Origin: Bacillota bacterium
GTDB taxonomy: Bacteria > Bacillota > Sulfobacillia > JABLXB01
DNA: 34,017 nucleotides
Reading direction: 5' to 3'
Assembly: GCA_024653225.1 (NCBI GenBank)
Contig: JANLGA010000007.1
Span: forward strand, 8,729-42,745
The first letter of the stretch is position 1. The number at the start of each line of letters is the position of its first letter. Position numbers and translations under genes: made by a program. Under the pieces are notes generated by a model. That model did not search any database and was not told the DNA's origin. It saw nothing but the letters and a program-made list of their open reading frames with translations. Below, piece by piece: positions 8,663 through 15,925 of the stretch.

Positions 8663-10669
8663 CTATTCGATGATAACGTACTTGGATTCCCTCTTGAACG
8701 GAGTGAATCCCCTCCCCCCTCCCTCGAAGAACTTGGTGAAGAACTCAACGAACTGAAGGCGCCCGGAGTGGATGAACGCGCCCAGCACGTTGATGACCAG
8801 GTTGAAGGCGTGCCCCCCTACCAGGATGACGGCTCCGATTAGGTAGCCGAGTATCGGTATCATCTTCGCGAGATCGCCGATCTGGTTGATCACGTTGCCG
8901 ATGACCCCCGTGGCGAGCCCCAGTGCAAGCAACCTGGTGTAAGACAGCACGTCGCTGAAGTATCCGACCCCGCCGTACAGCGCGTACAGCCCCACGAACG
9001 GCTTTGCGAGGATGCTCTTCGTGTTCCGGCCCTGGGTCACCACCACCGCCAGCGCCGCGGCCGCGGCCAGCCTGCTGAACAGCGTATAGAGTGAAGCGAA
9101 GATCCCCGCCGATGAAACGGCCATCATCACGAGCGAGGGTATGAGGATGAGCCAGGGCAGTTGGTCGCACAGGGCGTCCCTCGCCGAGCCGGCCCTGATG
9201 CCGGAGACCATCTTGACCAGGATCCCGAACCAGACCTGGACGACTCCCAGGGCGAGCGATACGATCATGAATTTCAACGGCTCGATCATGGGATCGAACA
9301 CGAAGAAGGCCTCGCGGAACCTCCTCAGGAACACCATGCCCTTCGGGGCGAACTCTATGAGGTTGCCGAACCAGCCCCCCGCCATGGCCCCGAAGATGGT
9401 CGTGGAAATCCCACCGTATATCATCAGGACGAAGAACTTGCGCCCGTCCTTGGGCACCCTGTACTTCCTCATCAAGTACCAGAATGCCAACGCCAGCACT
9501 ATCCCGTAAGCCGCGTCCGTGAGCGCAAGTCCGAAGAACACGAAGAAGAAGGGGGCCAGTAGCGGCGTCGGATCCTGCTCGCCGTATTTCGGCCACCCGT
9601 AAATGTTGGTCACGACCTCGAACGGTTGGATCAGCGGGTGGTTCTCCAGCGCGACGGGGACGTCGTCGTCGGGGCCCGGGTCTTCGGCAATTACCTCGAC
9701 GGCTTCCGAGACCGAGCCGAGCCGAGCCTCCACGTCCTTCACCCTGTTCGCCTTGACCCAGCCCTGGACGGCAAAGGCGGCGCCCGTCTCCGCGAACTTC
9801 TCCTTGACCTGCTCCCTGGACCTGATCCCGGACAGGTAGTCGTGCAACACCAGGAGGTCCAGCTTGTGCTTCAGCAACCCGATCCCGCGCTCGGTGATTT
9901 GCTTCTCAAGGACCTCGATTTCGCGCAGCCGGCTCTCGGCATCCGCCAGGATGGAGGCAGGAGTCCCTTCCAAGTCGCCGAACGAAACCCTCGAGACGCC
10001 GTGACGGGCGAACGCCTCGGCGACGTCCCGGTCGCCGGAAAAACAGAAGGCGACGAAACGCGCGGTCCCCGCGGATTCGCCCACCTGCTGAAGGTGAACG
10101 GGTGCACCTCGGAGGTCTTCTTCGAGCAGTGAATACTCTGTGACGCTGCAAGAGGCCGCTATGGCGCACACCCCGGCGCGCTCGCCGAGCTCTCGCAGCG
10201 GCAGGTCCAGTGCGGCCCACCCCCTGAGGGCCGCCACCTGGCTCTCCAGCCTCGCCCTGTCCGCCCTCGCCTGGGTCGCGGCATGCTCGTCCGCCACGCA
10301 CGACTCGTACAGGGGCACCTCGTCGAACCCCTCCAGGATCTCCCGGAGCCGCGAAGCCGGTACCCTCGTTTTCTGCCCGATGAAGCTTTCTATGAGTCCT
10401 TTCCGGGCGGTCTCGAACCGCTCGATGTAGGCGATGCAGTGAGCCACGCGGGACAGTCTCGCATCCGCGCCGTCGGCAGCCTCGTCCGCCTCCGCCGCCG
10501 GCAGCAGGCGGCCCCTGCGGCCGCCGAGCGATGCCGCGTCCTCGGGAGTGAGGCTCTCTCTGAGGTCGGTGACCTGCACACACCCCATGTCCTGGAGCGC
10601 GGACACCACCTCGTTCAAGACGGAGCGGTGACCGACGATGGTCACCTTCTTCATCCTAGCTACCGCCAT
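8663..10669 (-). CDS. ntpI: V/A-type ATPase subunit I (membrane stator, a-subunit homologue)
   Basis: Subunit I provides the ion half-channels and anchors the peripheral stalks. The 668-aa protein has a soluble N-terminal half (KKVTIVGHRSVLNEVVSALQDMG, then long charged helices) and a membrane half from about residue 370 with seven to eight hydrophobic segments. Near the end, SYTRLLALGLATGVIGNVIN carries the essential Arg facing the K ring, and SGRLQFVEFFTKFFEGGGRGFTPF is the conserved C-terminus. The ATG at 10669 has GAGGG upstream and overlaps the end of subunit G by 14 nt. M6 (MKKVTIVG, 10654) is an alternative start but lacks a spaced ribosome site. Confidence 0.97.
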   Translation of the reverse strand: MAVARMKKVTIVGHRSVLNEVVSALQDMGCVQVTDLRESLTPEDAASLGGRRGRLLPAAEADEAADGADARLSRVAHCIAYIERFETARKGLIESFIGQKTRVPASRLREILEGFDEVPLYESCVADEHAATQARADRARLESQVAALRGWAALDLPLRELGERAGVCAIAASCSVTEYSLLEEDLRGAPVHLQQVGESAGTARFVAFCFSGDRDVAEAFARHGVSRVSFGDLEGTPASILADAESRLREIEVLEKQITERGIGLLKHKLDLLVLHDYLSGIRSREQVKEKFAETGAAFAVQGWVKANRVKDVEARLGSVSEAVEVIAEDPGPDDDVPVALENHPLIQPFEVVTNIYGWPKYGEQDPTPLLAPFFFVFFGLALTDAAYGIVLALAFWYLMRKYRVPKDGRKFFVLMIYGGISTTIFGAMAGGWFGNLIEFAPKGMVFLRRFREAFFVFDPMIEPLKFMIVSLALGVVQVWFGILVKMVSGIRAGSARDALCDQLPWLILIPSLVMMAVSSAGIFASLYTLFSRLAAAAALAVVVTQGRNTKSILAKPFVGLYALYGGVGYFSDVLSYTRLLALGLATGVIGNVINQIGDLAKMIPILGYLIGAVILVGGHAFNLVINVLGAFIHSGRLQFVEFFTKFFEGGGRGFTPFKRESKYVIIE

Positions 10670-10976
10670 CGGCCCTCACGACCCTTTCCACGATGAGGTC
10701 AACGGCGCGGTCCATCCTGGCGGCCGCGGCGGCCGAGCACTCCCGAGCGGCCGCCTCGGCTCGGTTCCTGATCGCGTCCGCTTCCTGCCTGGCCGACTCC
10801 AGGATGGACTCAGCGACCTTCGCTGCTTCCTTCTCCGCCGCTTCCCTGTGCCGCTCGATCACTCTCTCCGCTTCCTCGCCGGCCTCGGAAACGACGGCGG
10901 CGGCGCGCTCTCTCGCGCGGCGGATCCTATCCTCGGCGTCCCGTTCCGCCCGGCGGATCCTGTCAAGTACCTCCAT
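10656..10976 (-). CDS. V/A-type ATPase subunit G/H-like peripheral-stalk coiled coil
   Basis: A 106-aa, almost entirely helical, charged protein (MEVLDRIRRAERDAEDRIRRARERAA...) matches the small stalk subunit that pairs with E; the family is called G, H or NtpF in different organisms. It ends with AAARMDRAVDLIVERVVRADGGS, like archaeal subunit H. The true start is the ATG at 10976; the longer open frame reaching 11135 reads inside wecB and has unrelated composition. The ribosome site is weak (GGTGGT about 10 nt upstream). The start overlaps the end of wecB by 14 nt, tying the ATPase genes to the tagO-wecB transcript. Confidence 0.9.
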   Translation of the reverse strand: MEVLDRIRRAERDAEDRIRRARERAAAVVSEAGEEAERVIERHREAAEKEAAKVAESILESARQEADAIRNRAEAAARECSAAAAARMDRAVDLIVERVVRADGGS

Positions 10977-12144
10977 GCTCAAACCGACCACCATCCCCAA
11001 AGAATGCAAACTCTGCGGGCATCTCGTCGGAAAGTCCCAGGTAATGCAGCAGGGCTCCCACCACGCGTTCGGCCGCCCTTCCATCCCCGTACGGGTTCGA
11101 CGCCCGGGACATCCGCTCGTAGCTCGACGGGTCATCCAGGAGCTCGTTAACGGAATCCACTATGGCGGCGGGATCGCTGCCCACCAGCCTGACGGTCCCC
11201 GCCCTCAATGCCTCCGGCCTCTCGGTCTTCTCCCTCGCCAGGAGCACCGGCTTGCCGAGGGAGGGCGCCTCCTCCTGCAGCCCGCCGGAGTCCGTGACTA
11301 TCAGGTGGGAGCGCTTCATCAGGTGCGCCCAGTCCACGTACTCGAACGGGGCGAATAGGTGTACGCGCGGGACACCCCCGAGGACCTTCTCCACCACCCT
11401 TTTCACGTTCGGGTTCGGATGAACGGAAACGACCAATTCGATGTCGCGCCTCGACTCGGCGATCGTCCGCAAGGCCCGGCATATCCTGCGGAGCGGTTCG
11501 CCGAAGTTCTCGCGGCGGTGCACCTCGACAAGGATGAACCTCCGCCTCACCAACGACTCCAGGAACGAGTCCGAGAATTCGTGGAGCCCCGCGACGGTCA
11601 TGAGCAACGCGTCAATTGCCGTGTTGCCGGTGACCACCGTGCGCCCGCGCCCGAGCCCCTCGCGCAGGAGGTTGTCCCGCGCCCACTCGGTGGGCGGGAA
11701 AAGCAGGTCACTGAGGTGGTCGGTCAGCGTCCTCATCATTTCCTCTGGAAACGGCGCCGCCTTGTCCCACGTTCTGAGCCCGGCCTCGACGTGGCCCAGC
11801 CTGCATCCACCGAAATAGGCCGACAGCGCCCCCGCGAGGGTCGTGAGCGTGTCACCGTGAACCAACACCATATCCGGCTTTTCAAATGAGACGACCCGGC
11901 CCAGGCGCGCAAGGGTCCGCGCCATGGTCCCGGTCAGGTCCTGGCTCGGTTTCATTACTTTCAGATCGTATTTCGGCGCGATCCCGAAGTGGTTCAGCAC
12001 GCTGTCGAGCATCTCGCGATGCTGGCCGGTGACCGTCACGACGGTCTCGAGCGCATCGCGGAGCGATTCCAGCCGCCTGACTACAGGAGCCATCTTTATG
12101 GCTTCCGGCCTCGTCCCGAACACTACCATTACCCTGGGTCTCAA
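10963..12144 (-). CDS. wecB: UDP-N-acetylglucosamine 2-epimerase (non-hydrolysing)
   Basis: WecB/MnaA interconverts UDP-GlcNAc and UDP-ManNAc in the cytoplasm, feeding teichoic acid linkage units or other secondary wall polymers. VMVVFGTRPEAIKMAPVV lies at the N-terminus. LVHGDTLTTLAGALSAYFGGCRLGHVEAGLRTWD, EVHRRENFGEPL and LIVTDSGGLQEEAPSLGKPVLLAREKTERPE are the hallmark epimerase motifs with the catalytic Asp/Glu/His residues. The start is probably the TTG at 12144 (GGTGGA 7 nt upstream, giving MRPRVMVVFGTRPEA, 393 aa); the adjacent TTG at 12147 is equally possible. The same epimerase (mnaA) precedes the atp operon in Bacillus. Confidence 0.96.
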   Translation of the reverse strand: MRPRVMVVFGTRPEAIKMAPVVRRLESLRDALETVVTVTGQHREMLDSVLNHFGIAPKYDLKVMKPSQDLTGTMARTLARLGRVVSFEKPDMVLVHGDTLTTLAGALSAYFGGCRLGHVEAGLRTWDKAAPFPEEMMRTLTDHLSDLLFPPTEWARDNLLREGLGRGRTVVTGNTAIDALLMTVAGLHEFSDSFLESLVRRRFILVEVHRRENFGEPLRRICRALRTIAESRRDIELVVSVHPNPNVKRVVEKVLGGVPRVHLFAPFEYVDWAHLMKRSHLIVTDSGGLQEEAPSLGKPVLLAREKTERPEALRAGTVRLVGSDPAAIVDSVNELLDDPSSYERMSRASNPYGDGRAAERVVGALLHYLGLSDEMPAEFAFFGDGGRFEHGGT

Positions 12145-12163
12145 CAACGCATCCACCGCCCGG

Positions 12164-13201
12164 CTAGCGCGCCTTCGTAACCCGCCCGCGTTGCCGCAGG
12201 TCCAGTACACCGAGCATCCTGGCCCCGACCAGCATCCCGAACAACACGAGCAGCGTGATGGATATCGCGCTCCTGAACTCGAGGGCGGAGGAGAGTATGG
12301 CGGTCAGCCCGAGGAGGCCGCTCGCCATGTACAGCAACACGACCGCCTGTCTCTGGCTCAGCCCCGTCTCCAGCAGCCTGTGGTGGATGTGTCCCCTGTC
12401 AGCTTTCGCCACGGGCTGCCCGTTCATGATCCGGCGCACTATCGCGAACGCCGTGTCGAAAATGGGCAGGCCCAGGGCAATCACCGGAACGAGGGCTATC
12501 GCAGTCGCGCTCTTCAGCGCGCCCTCCACCGAGACGACAGCCAAGGCGCTGCCGAGGAACATGGCCCCCGCGTCGCCCATGAATATCCTGGCGGGGTTGA
12601 AGTTGTAAGGGAGAAAACCCAGCGAACCGCCCGCGATGGCCCCCGCGACGATCGCCACCGCCGTTTGCGCCCGCTGAGCGGCCACGAACATCAGCGTCAT
12701 CGAGGAGATCGCCACGGTCCCCGCGGCCAGGCCGTCGAGGCCGTCTATGAGGTTGACCACGTTCATCAGGGCGACGATCCAGAAGACCGTGAGCGGGGCC
12801 GACAATCCACCCAGCAGGATCAGGCCCCCCACCGGGTTCGTCAAGAATTCTATCCTCACACCGAAGAGTACCAGCACGACCGCTACCGCGACCTGTCCGG
12901 CCAGCTTCAACGATGCCCGCAAGGGGCGGAAGTCGTCAATCATTCCGAGGATCAGCGCGAGGCCGCCCCCGACGAGACAGCCCCGGACCTCGGCCCCTGG
13001 GCGCCCGAGGGCTACTATCACCGAGCACAGGAACGCGGCATAAATCGCCAGTCCCCCCAGGTGCGGAACCGGCACCGTATGCACGCTTCGCGCGCCGGGC
13101 ACGACCCGGGCGCCGACCTTCAGCGCCACGACCCGGACCACTGGAGTGAGAACCAGGCTCACGAGTCCGGACACCAGCAGAGCCTCAACGTACCTGGCCA
13201 C
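12164..13201 (-). CDS. tagO: Undecaprenyl-phosphate GlcNAc-1-phosphate transferase (TagO/WecA family)
   Basis: This integral membrane enzyme of the MraY/WecA family loads the first sugar phosphate onto undecaprenyl phosphate, starting wall teichoic acid or other wall polymers. The 345-aa protein has about ten hydrophobic helices and the family motifs: VPHLGG (45-50), GMIDD (Asp pair at 89-90, Mg2+ site), NVVNLIDGLDG (~147-157), NFNPARIFMGDAG (~199-211) and the cytoplasmic HIHHRLLE (~270). The His motif fits the WecA/TagO group rather than MraY. The GTG start has a GGGGGT ribosome site 7 nt upstream. A strong promoter lies just upstream, making this the first gene of the tagO-wecB-ATPase unit. 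Confidence 0.95.
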   Translation of the reverse strand: MARYVEALLVSGLVSLVLTPVVRVVALKVGARVVPGARSVHTVPVPHLGGLAIYAAFLCSVIVALGRPGAEVRGCLVGGGLALILGMIDDFRPLRASLKLAGQVAVAVVLVLFGVRIEFLTNPVGGLILLGGLSAPLTVFWIVALMNVVNLIDGLDGLAAGTVAISSMTLMFVAAQRAQTAVAIVAGAIAGGSLGFLPYNFNPARIFMGDAGAMFLGSALAVVSVEGALKSATAIALVPVIALGLPIFDTAFAIVRRIMNGQPVAKADRGHIHHRLLETGLSQRQAVVLLYMASGLLGLTAILSSALEFRSAISITLLVLFGMLVGARMLGVLDLRQRGRVTKAR

Positions 13202-13233
13202 GGGCGAAACCCCCTACCCGGTGAACCCCATCT

Positions 13234-13263
13234 ATTATAGGCTTGACCCAGGAAGAGCGTCAA
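13234..13263 (-). promoter_or_regulatory. Sigma-A-type promoter of the tagO-wecB-V-ATPase operon
   Basis: On the minus strand, TTGACG (13263-13258) and a perfect TATAAT (13239-13234) are separated by 18 nt. The expected start near 13227 leaves a ~26-nt leader with the GGGGGT ribosome site of tagO. No other comparably good promoter or terminator is seen down to 2259, so the ATPase genes are probably driven from here. Confidence 0.8.
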
Positions 13264-13277
13264 TCTTCCGCGGCGTC

Positions 13278-13294
13278 CCGGCGCCGAGCGCCGG
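13278..13294 (-). terminator. GC-rich hairpin after the MazG-like gene
   Basis: CCGGCGC (13278-13284) and GCGCCGG (13288-13294) form a 7-bp stem with a 3-nt loop directly after the stop codon at 13297. No U-tract follows, so it is either a Rho-assisted or weak terminator, or only structure between two transcription units. Confidence 0.3.
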
Positions 13295-13296
13295 CG

Positions 13297-13620
13297 TCAT
13301 ATCACGAGATAGCCCTTCCTGATGAGCTTGTCCACGTGCTCCCCGAGGGCGCGCTCCACGTCCACGTCGTAGTGCTCCTCCAACACGAACATCATCGTGA
13401 CGGCAGTCTGAGCCACGTCCAGCAGCTCCCTCAGCAGCACGTGCGCCGACTGGTGATCCAGGTCCCGCTTCGGCTGGTCAAGGCCGCGGAACCTGATAAT
13501 GGCAGCGGCGAGCTCGCCGGCCTCCTCCATTAGCTTCAACGCGGTCGACTCCAGCGTCGGCCTCAGGTTATTGGGCCGCGGTAAGGCAATGGTCTTGGTT
13601 TTGACGGGCAGGTCAGCCAT
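13297..13620 (-). CDS. MazG-like nucleotide pyrophosphohydrolase family protein
   Basis: A 107-aa all-alpha protein resembling single-domain MazG-like NTP pyrophosphohydrolases. STALKLMEEAGELAAAIIRFRG (~26-47) holds the EExxE metal site, and LLRELLDVAQTAVTMMFVL (~61-79) holds the second ExxD pair that binds Mg2+ in this family. The substrate cannot be read from sequence; housecleaning of non-canonical or excess dNTPs is usual. It overlaps the dCMP deaminase gene by 8 nt, so a joint role in the dCTP/dUTP pool is reasonable but inferred. The ATG is at 13620. It ends the rpiB operon and is followed by a GC-rich hairpin. Confidence 0.8.
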   Translation of the reverse strand: MADLPVKTKTIALPRPNNLRPTLESTALKLMEEAGELAAAIIRFRGLDQPKRDLDHQSAHVLLRELLDVAQTAVTMMFVLEEHYDVDVERALGEHVDKLIRKGYLVI

Positions 13621-14071
13621 CCATACCCCTCCGGAACTCCTCCACCTTTATGTGCCCCTCCGTGAGTATCTGCCGTGCCAGGTCATCGGGGTACCGGTCC
13701 CGGTAGACTACCTTGACGATCCCGGCGTTGATTATCATCTTCGCGCACATTATGCAGGGCTCGGCGGTGGTGTAGAGGATTGAGTCCTTGACGCTGATGC
13801 CGTGGCGGGCCGCCTGTGCGATGGCGTTCTGCTCGGCATGCAGCGCCCTGCATATCTCGTGACGCTCCCCCGGGGGGACGGCCATCCTCTCACGTAAACA
13901 GCCGACTTCCTCGCAGTGCAGAAGTCCCGTCGGCGCGCCGTTGTAGCCCGTGGCGAGGATCCTCTTGTCCTTGACCAGTATGGCTCCTACCTGCCTTCTC
14001 CGGCAAGTCGATCGCTTGGCGACGACCTCCGCCACTTCCATGAAATACTCGTCCCACGAGGGTCGGGTCAA
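13613..14071 (-). CDS. comEB: Deoxycytidylate (dCMP) deaminase, ComEB family
   Basis: Zinc-dependent deaminase converting dCMP to dUMP for thymidylate synthesis. The 152-aa protein carries the zinc site HAEQNA (H78, catalytic E80) and PCIMC (C106, C109). It has the ComEB-type start SWDEYFMEVAEVVAKRSTCRRRQVGAILVKDKRILATGYNG and a Cys-rich insert GLLHCEEVGC as in other dCMP deaminases. The TTG start has GGGGG 6 nt upstream; no better ATG exists near the conserved N-terminus. It lies between upp and the MazG-like gene, all in nucleotide metabolism. Confidence 0.95.
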   Translation of the reverse strand: MTRPSWDEYFMEVAEVVAKRSTCRRRQVGAILVKDKRILATGYNGAPTGLLHCEEVGCLRERMAVPPGERHEICRALHAEQNAIAQAARHGISVKDSILYTTAEPCIMCAKMIINAGIVKVVYRDRYPDDLARQILTEGHIKVEEFRRGMDG

Positions 14072-14083
14072 GGGCAGCCCCCC

Positions 14084-14725
14084 TTACTTCGTGCCGAATA
14101 GGCGGTCCCCGGCGTCGCCCAGGCCCGGCACAATGTACCCGTGGTCGTTCAGCCGTTCATCCACCGCCGCGGCGTATATCTCGGCGTCCGGGTGTTTCCT
14201 CCTGACGAGCGCGATCCCCTCGGGGGCCGCTATGAGGCACATCGTCTTGATGGTCCTCGCGCCCTTCTCCTTCAGGATGTCGAGGGCCCGGGCCACCGAT
14301 CCGCCCGTGGCGAGCATCGGGTCCACGAGCACGACGTCTCGCTCGTGGATGTCGGCCGGCAACTTGCAGTAATAGAGCATCGGCTCCAACGTCTCTGGGT
14401 CGCGATATATTCCCACGTGGCCGACCTTGGCGCCGGGGATCAGCCTGGTTATCCCGGGGACCATGCCCAGGCCGGCACGCAGGATCGCGACCACCGCGAG
14501 CTTCTTGCCTTCGATCACCCAGGAGCGCGCGGGCGCCACCGGGGTGATCACCTCCACGGCATGCAGGGGTAGGTCCCTCGTCACTTCGTAGGCCATGAGG
14601 AGCGACATCTCCTCGGTCAGCTCCCTGAATTCCTTCACGCCGGTGCGGTTATCCCTGATGAGAGTGAGTTTGTGCTGAATGAGCGGATGCTGAAGGAGGT
14701 GAACACCGTGAGTTCCGGTATCCAT
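14084..14725 (-). CDS. upp: Uracil phosphoribosyltransferase
   Basis: Upp makes UMP from uracil and PRPP in pyrimidine salvage. The 213-aa protein is of normal length. It has HPLIQHKLTLIRDNRTGVKEFRELTEEMSLLMAYEVTRDLPL at the N-terminus, AILRAGLGMVPGI in the middle, the PRPP-binding loop VDPMLATGGSVARALD, and the uracil-site end DHGYIVPGLGDAGDRLFGT. The ATG at 14725 shares one base with the upstream stop (TAATG), so translation is coupled to the ywlG-family gene. GGGGTGG lies just upstream. In Bacillus, upp likewise precedes the wecB-atp block. Confidence 0.98.
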   Translation of the reverse strand: MDTGTHGVHLLQHPLIQHKLTLIRDNRTGVKEFRELTEEMSLLMAYEVTRDLPLHAVEVITPVAPARSWVIEGKKLAVVAILRAGLGMVPGITRLIPGAKVGHVGIYRDPETLEPMLYYCKLPADIHERDVVLVDPMLATGGSVARALDILKEKGARTIKTMCLIAAPEGIALVRRKHPDAEIYAAAVDERLNDHGYIVPGLGDAGDRLFGTK

Positions 14726-15309
14726 TACCGGTCCACCCCTTTCCCGAACTCCGTCTCTATCGCGTCTTTCTTGTATACGGCCCGCTCTCCCCCGACGAGC
14801 TTGGGCCGCGTTCTCGCCATGACGACGCCGGCTTCGCCGACTTTCTTGGTGGGAAGCCTCACGGGCACGGCCACCGGCCTCAGGTGCATGCCTATCAACG
14901 TATAGCCGATGTCAATGCCGGCGTGTGCCTTCACGGACTCCACCACTACGGGGTTTTCGAACACCCGCATCGCGGTGCCGGCAAAGGGGCCCCCCGCTTG
15001 GGGCACCGGCAGCACGGTCACGAGGTCCAGCCCGTACTTCTCCGCACACGCCTCCTCCACCACCAGCACCCTGTTGAGATGCTCGCAGCACTGCGCGGCA
15101 AGGTAAATGCCCAGCGGCTTCAGGATTCGGAGAAGTTCGTCCAGCACCGCCTCTGCGACCTCGACGCTGCCGGCCGAGCCGATGCGCTTGCCGAGAATCT
15201 CGCTCGTGCTGCACCCCACCACGAGTATCTGCCCCGGCTTGAGCCTCGCCACACCTAGCAGTCCCTCTACCGCCGCCCTGACCTGTGACCTTATGAGAGC
15301 GAGATCCAA
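14725..15309 (-). CDS. YwlG/TIGR01440 (DUF436) family protein, function unknown
   Basis: A 194-aa protein matching the YwlG family conserved in Bacillota: start RSQVRAAVEGLLGVARLKPGQILVVGCSTSEILGKRIGS, middle PLGIYLAAQCCEHLNRVLVVE, and GGPFAGTAMRVFENPVVVESVKAHAGIDIGYTLIGMHLRPVAVPVR. Its reaction is not established to my knowledge. The conserved GCSTSE and CCEHLNR segments look like an active or ligand site. The TTG start has GGGGG 9 nt upstream. In Bacillus the same gene sits between rpiB (ywlF) and glyA-upp; glyA is absent from this slot here. Confidence 0.9.
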   Translation of the reverse strand: MDLALIRSQVRAAVEGLLGVARLKPGQILVVGCSTSEILGKRIGSAGSVEVAEAVLDELLRILKPLGIYLAAQCCEHLNRVLVVEEACAEKYGLDLVTVLPVPQAGGPFAGTAMRVFENPVVVESVKAHAGIDIGYTLIGMHLRPVAVPVRLPTKKVGEAGVVMARTRPKLVGGERAVYKKDAIETEFGKGVDR

Positions 15310-15352
15310 GTCCGAATTCCCCCCGATGACCGGCCGAGTCCGTTCCGCTCGT

Positions 15353-15811
15353 TTACTGCCGGCGTGAGCAATACTCCCTTTCGATGTCCGCTATCTTCTG
15401 GACCCTCCGGGCGTGCCGGCCGCCCGCGAATTCCGCGGCCAGCCACGTCTTCACTATCTCCTTGGCTATTTCACTGCCCGTAACGCGCGCGCCGATGGCG
15501 AGCACGTTGGTGTCGTTGTGCTCGCGCGTCAGCCGGGCGCACACCACGTCAGTGCAGAGAGCGGCCCTGATCCCGGGGATCTTGTTGGCGACTATGCTCA
15601 TCCCTATCCCGGTGGCGCACACGACGATGCCGCGGTCGAATTCCCCCGATGCGACGCGGACGGCAACCTCCCTGCCCGTGTCCGGGTAGTCCACGGGATC
15701 CTCGGAGTGGGCGCCGAAGTCGTGCACCTCGTGGCCCAGGTCCCGGATGAACGGCTTCAAGAACTCCTTCATCTGGTATCCCGCGTGATCGCTGGCGATG
15801 GCTATCTTCAA
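15353..15811 (-). CDS. rpiB: Ribose-5-phosphate isomerase B
   Basis: RpiB interconverts ribose 5-phosphate and ribulose 5-phosphate, linking the pentose phosphate path to PRPP and nucleotide synthesis. MKIAIASDHAGYQMKEFLKP with D8/H9, GIVVCATGIGMSIVANKIPGIRAALC with the Cys (C65) that acts as base in E. coli-type RpiB, and REHNDTNVLAIGAR with the phosphate-binding or ring-opening His are all present. I prefer the TTG at 15811 (152 aa), because GGGGGT is 7 nt upstream and MKIAIASDHAG is the usual start. A GTG two codons earlier sits directly against the ribosome site. First gene of an operon with its own promoter. Confidence 0.96.
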   Translation of the reverse strand: MKIAIASDHAGYQMKEFLKPFIRDLGHEVHDFGAHSEDPVDYPDTGREVAVRVASGEFDRGIVVCATGIGMSIVANKIPGIRAALCTDVVCARLTREHNDTNVLAIGARVTGSEIAKEIVKTWLAAEFAGGRHARRVQKIADIEREYCSRRQ

Positions 15812-15853
15812 GGGCACACCCCCGGGATCGGATCGCTTGCAGCGCCCACAGTT

Positions 15854-15886
15854 CGGGGCCTACCCTCTCCGGAAAGGGAGGCCCCG
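15854..15886 (-). other. Strong hairpin at the 5' end of the rpiB leader
   Basis: GGGGCCT-A-CCCT (15855-15866) pairs with AGGGAGGCCCC (15875-15885), with a single-base bulge and an extra closing C-G pair. It begins only a few nt after the expected transcription start from the promoter at 15925-15896. No U-tract follows on the minus strand, so it is not a standard terminator of the rpiB mRNA. It may stabilise the 5' end, or assist ending the upstream transcript. Confidence 0.5.
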
Positions 15887-15895
15887 TCTTGTCTC

Positions 15896-15925
15896 ATTAT
15901 ACAACTTATCGTTGAAGAAAGTAAA
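15896..15925 (-). promoter_or_regulatory. Promoter of the rpiB-ywlG-upp-comEB-mazG operon
   Basis: On the minus strand, TTTACT (15925-15920) and a perfect TATAAT (15901-15896) are 18 nt apart, in a notably AT-rich patch. The -35 box abuts the stop codon of the YwlE-like gene. The -35 match is modest (four of six). Confidence 0.68.
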
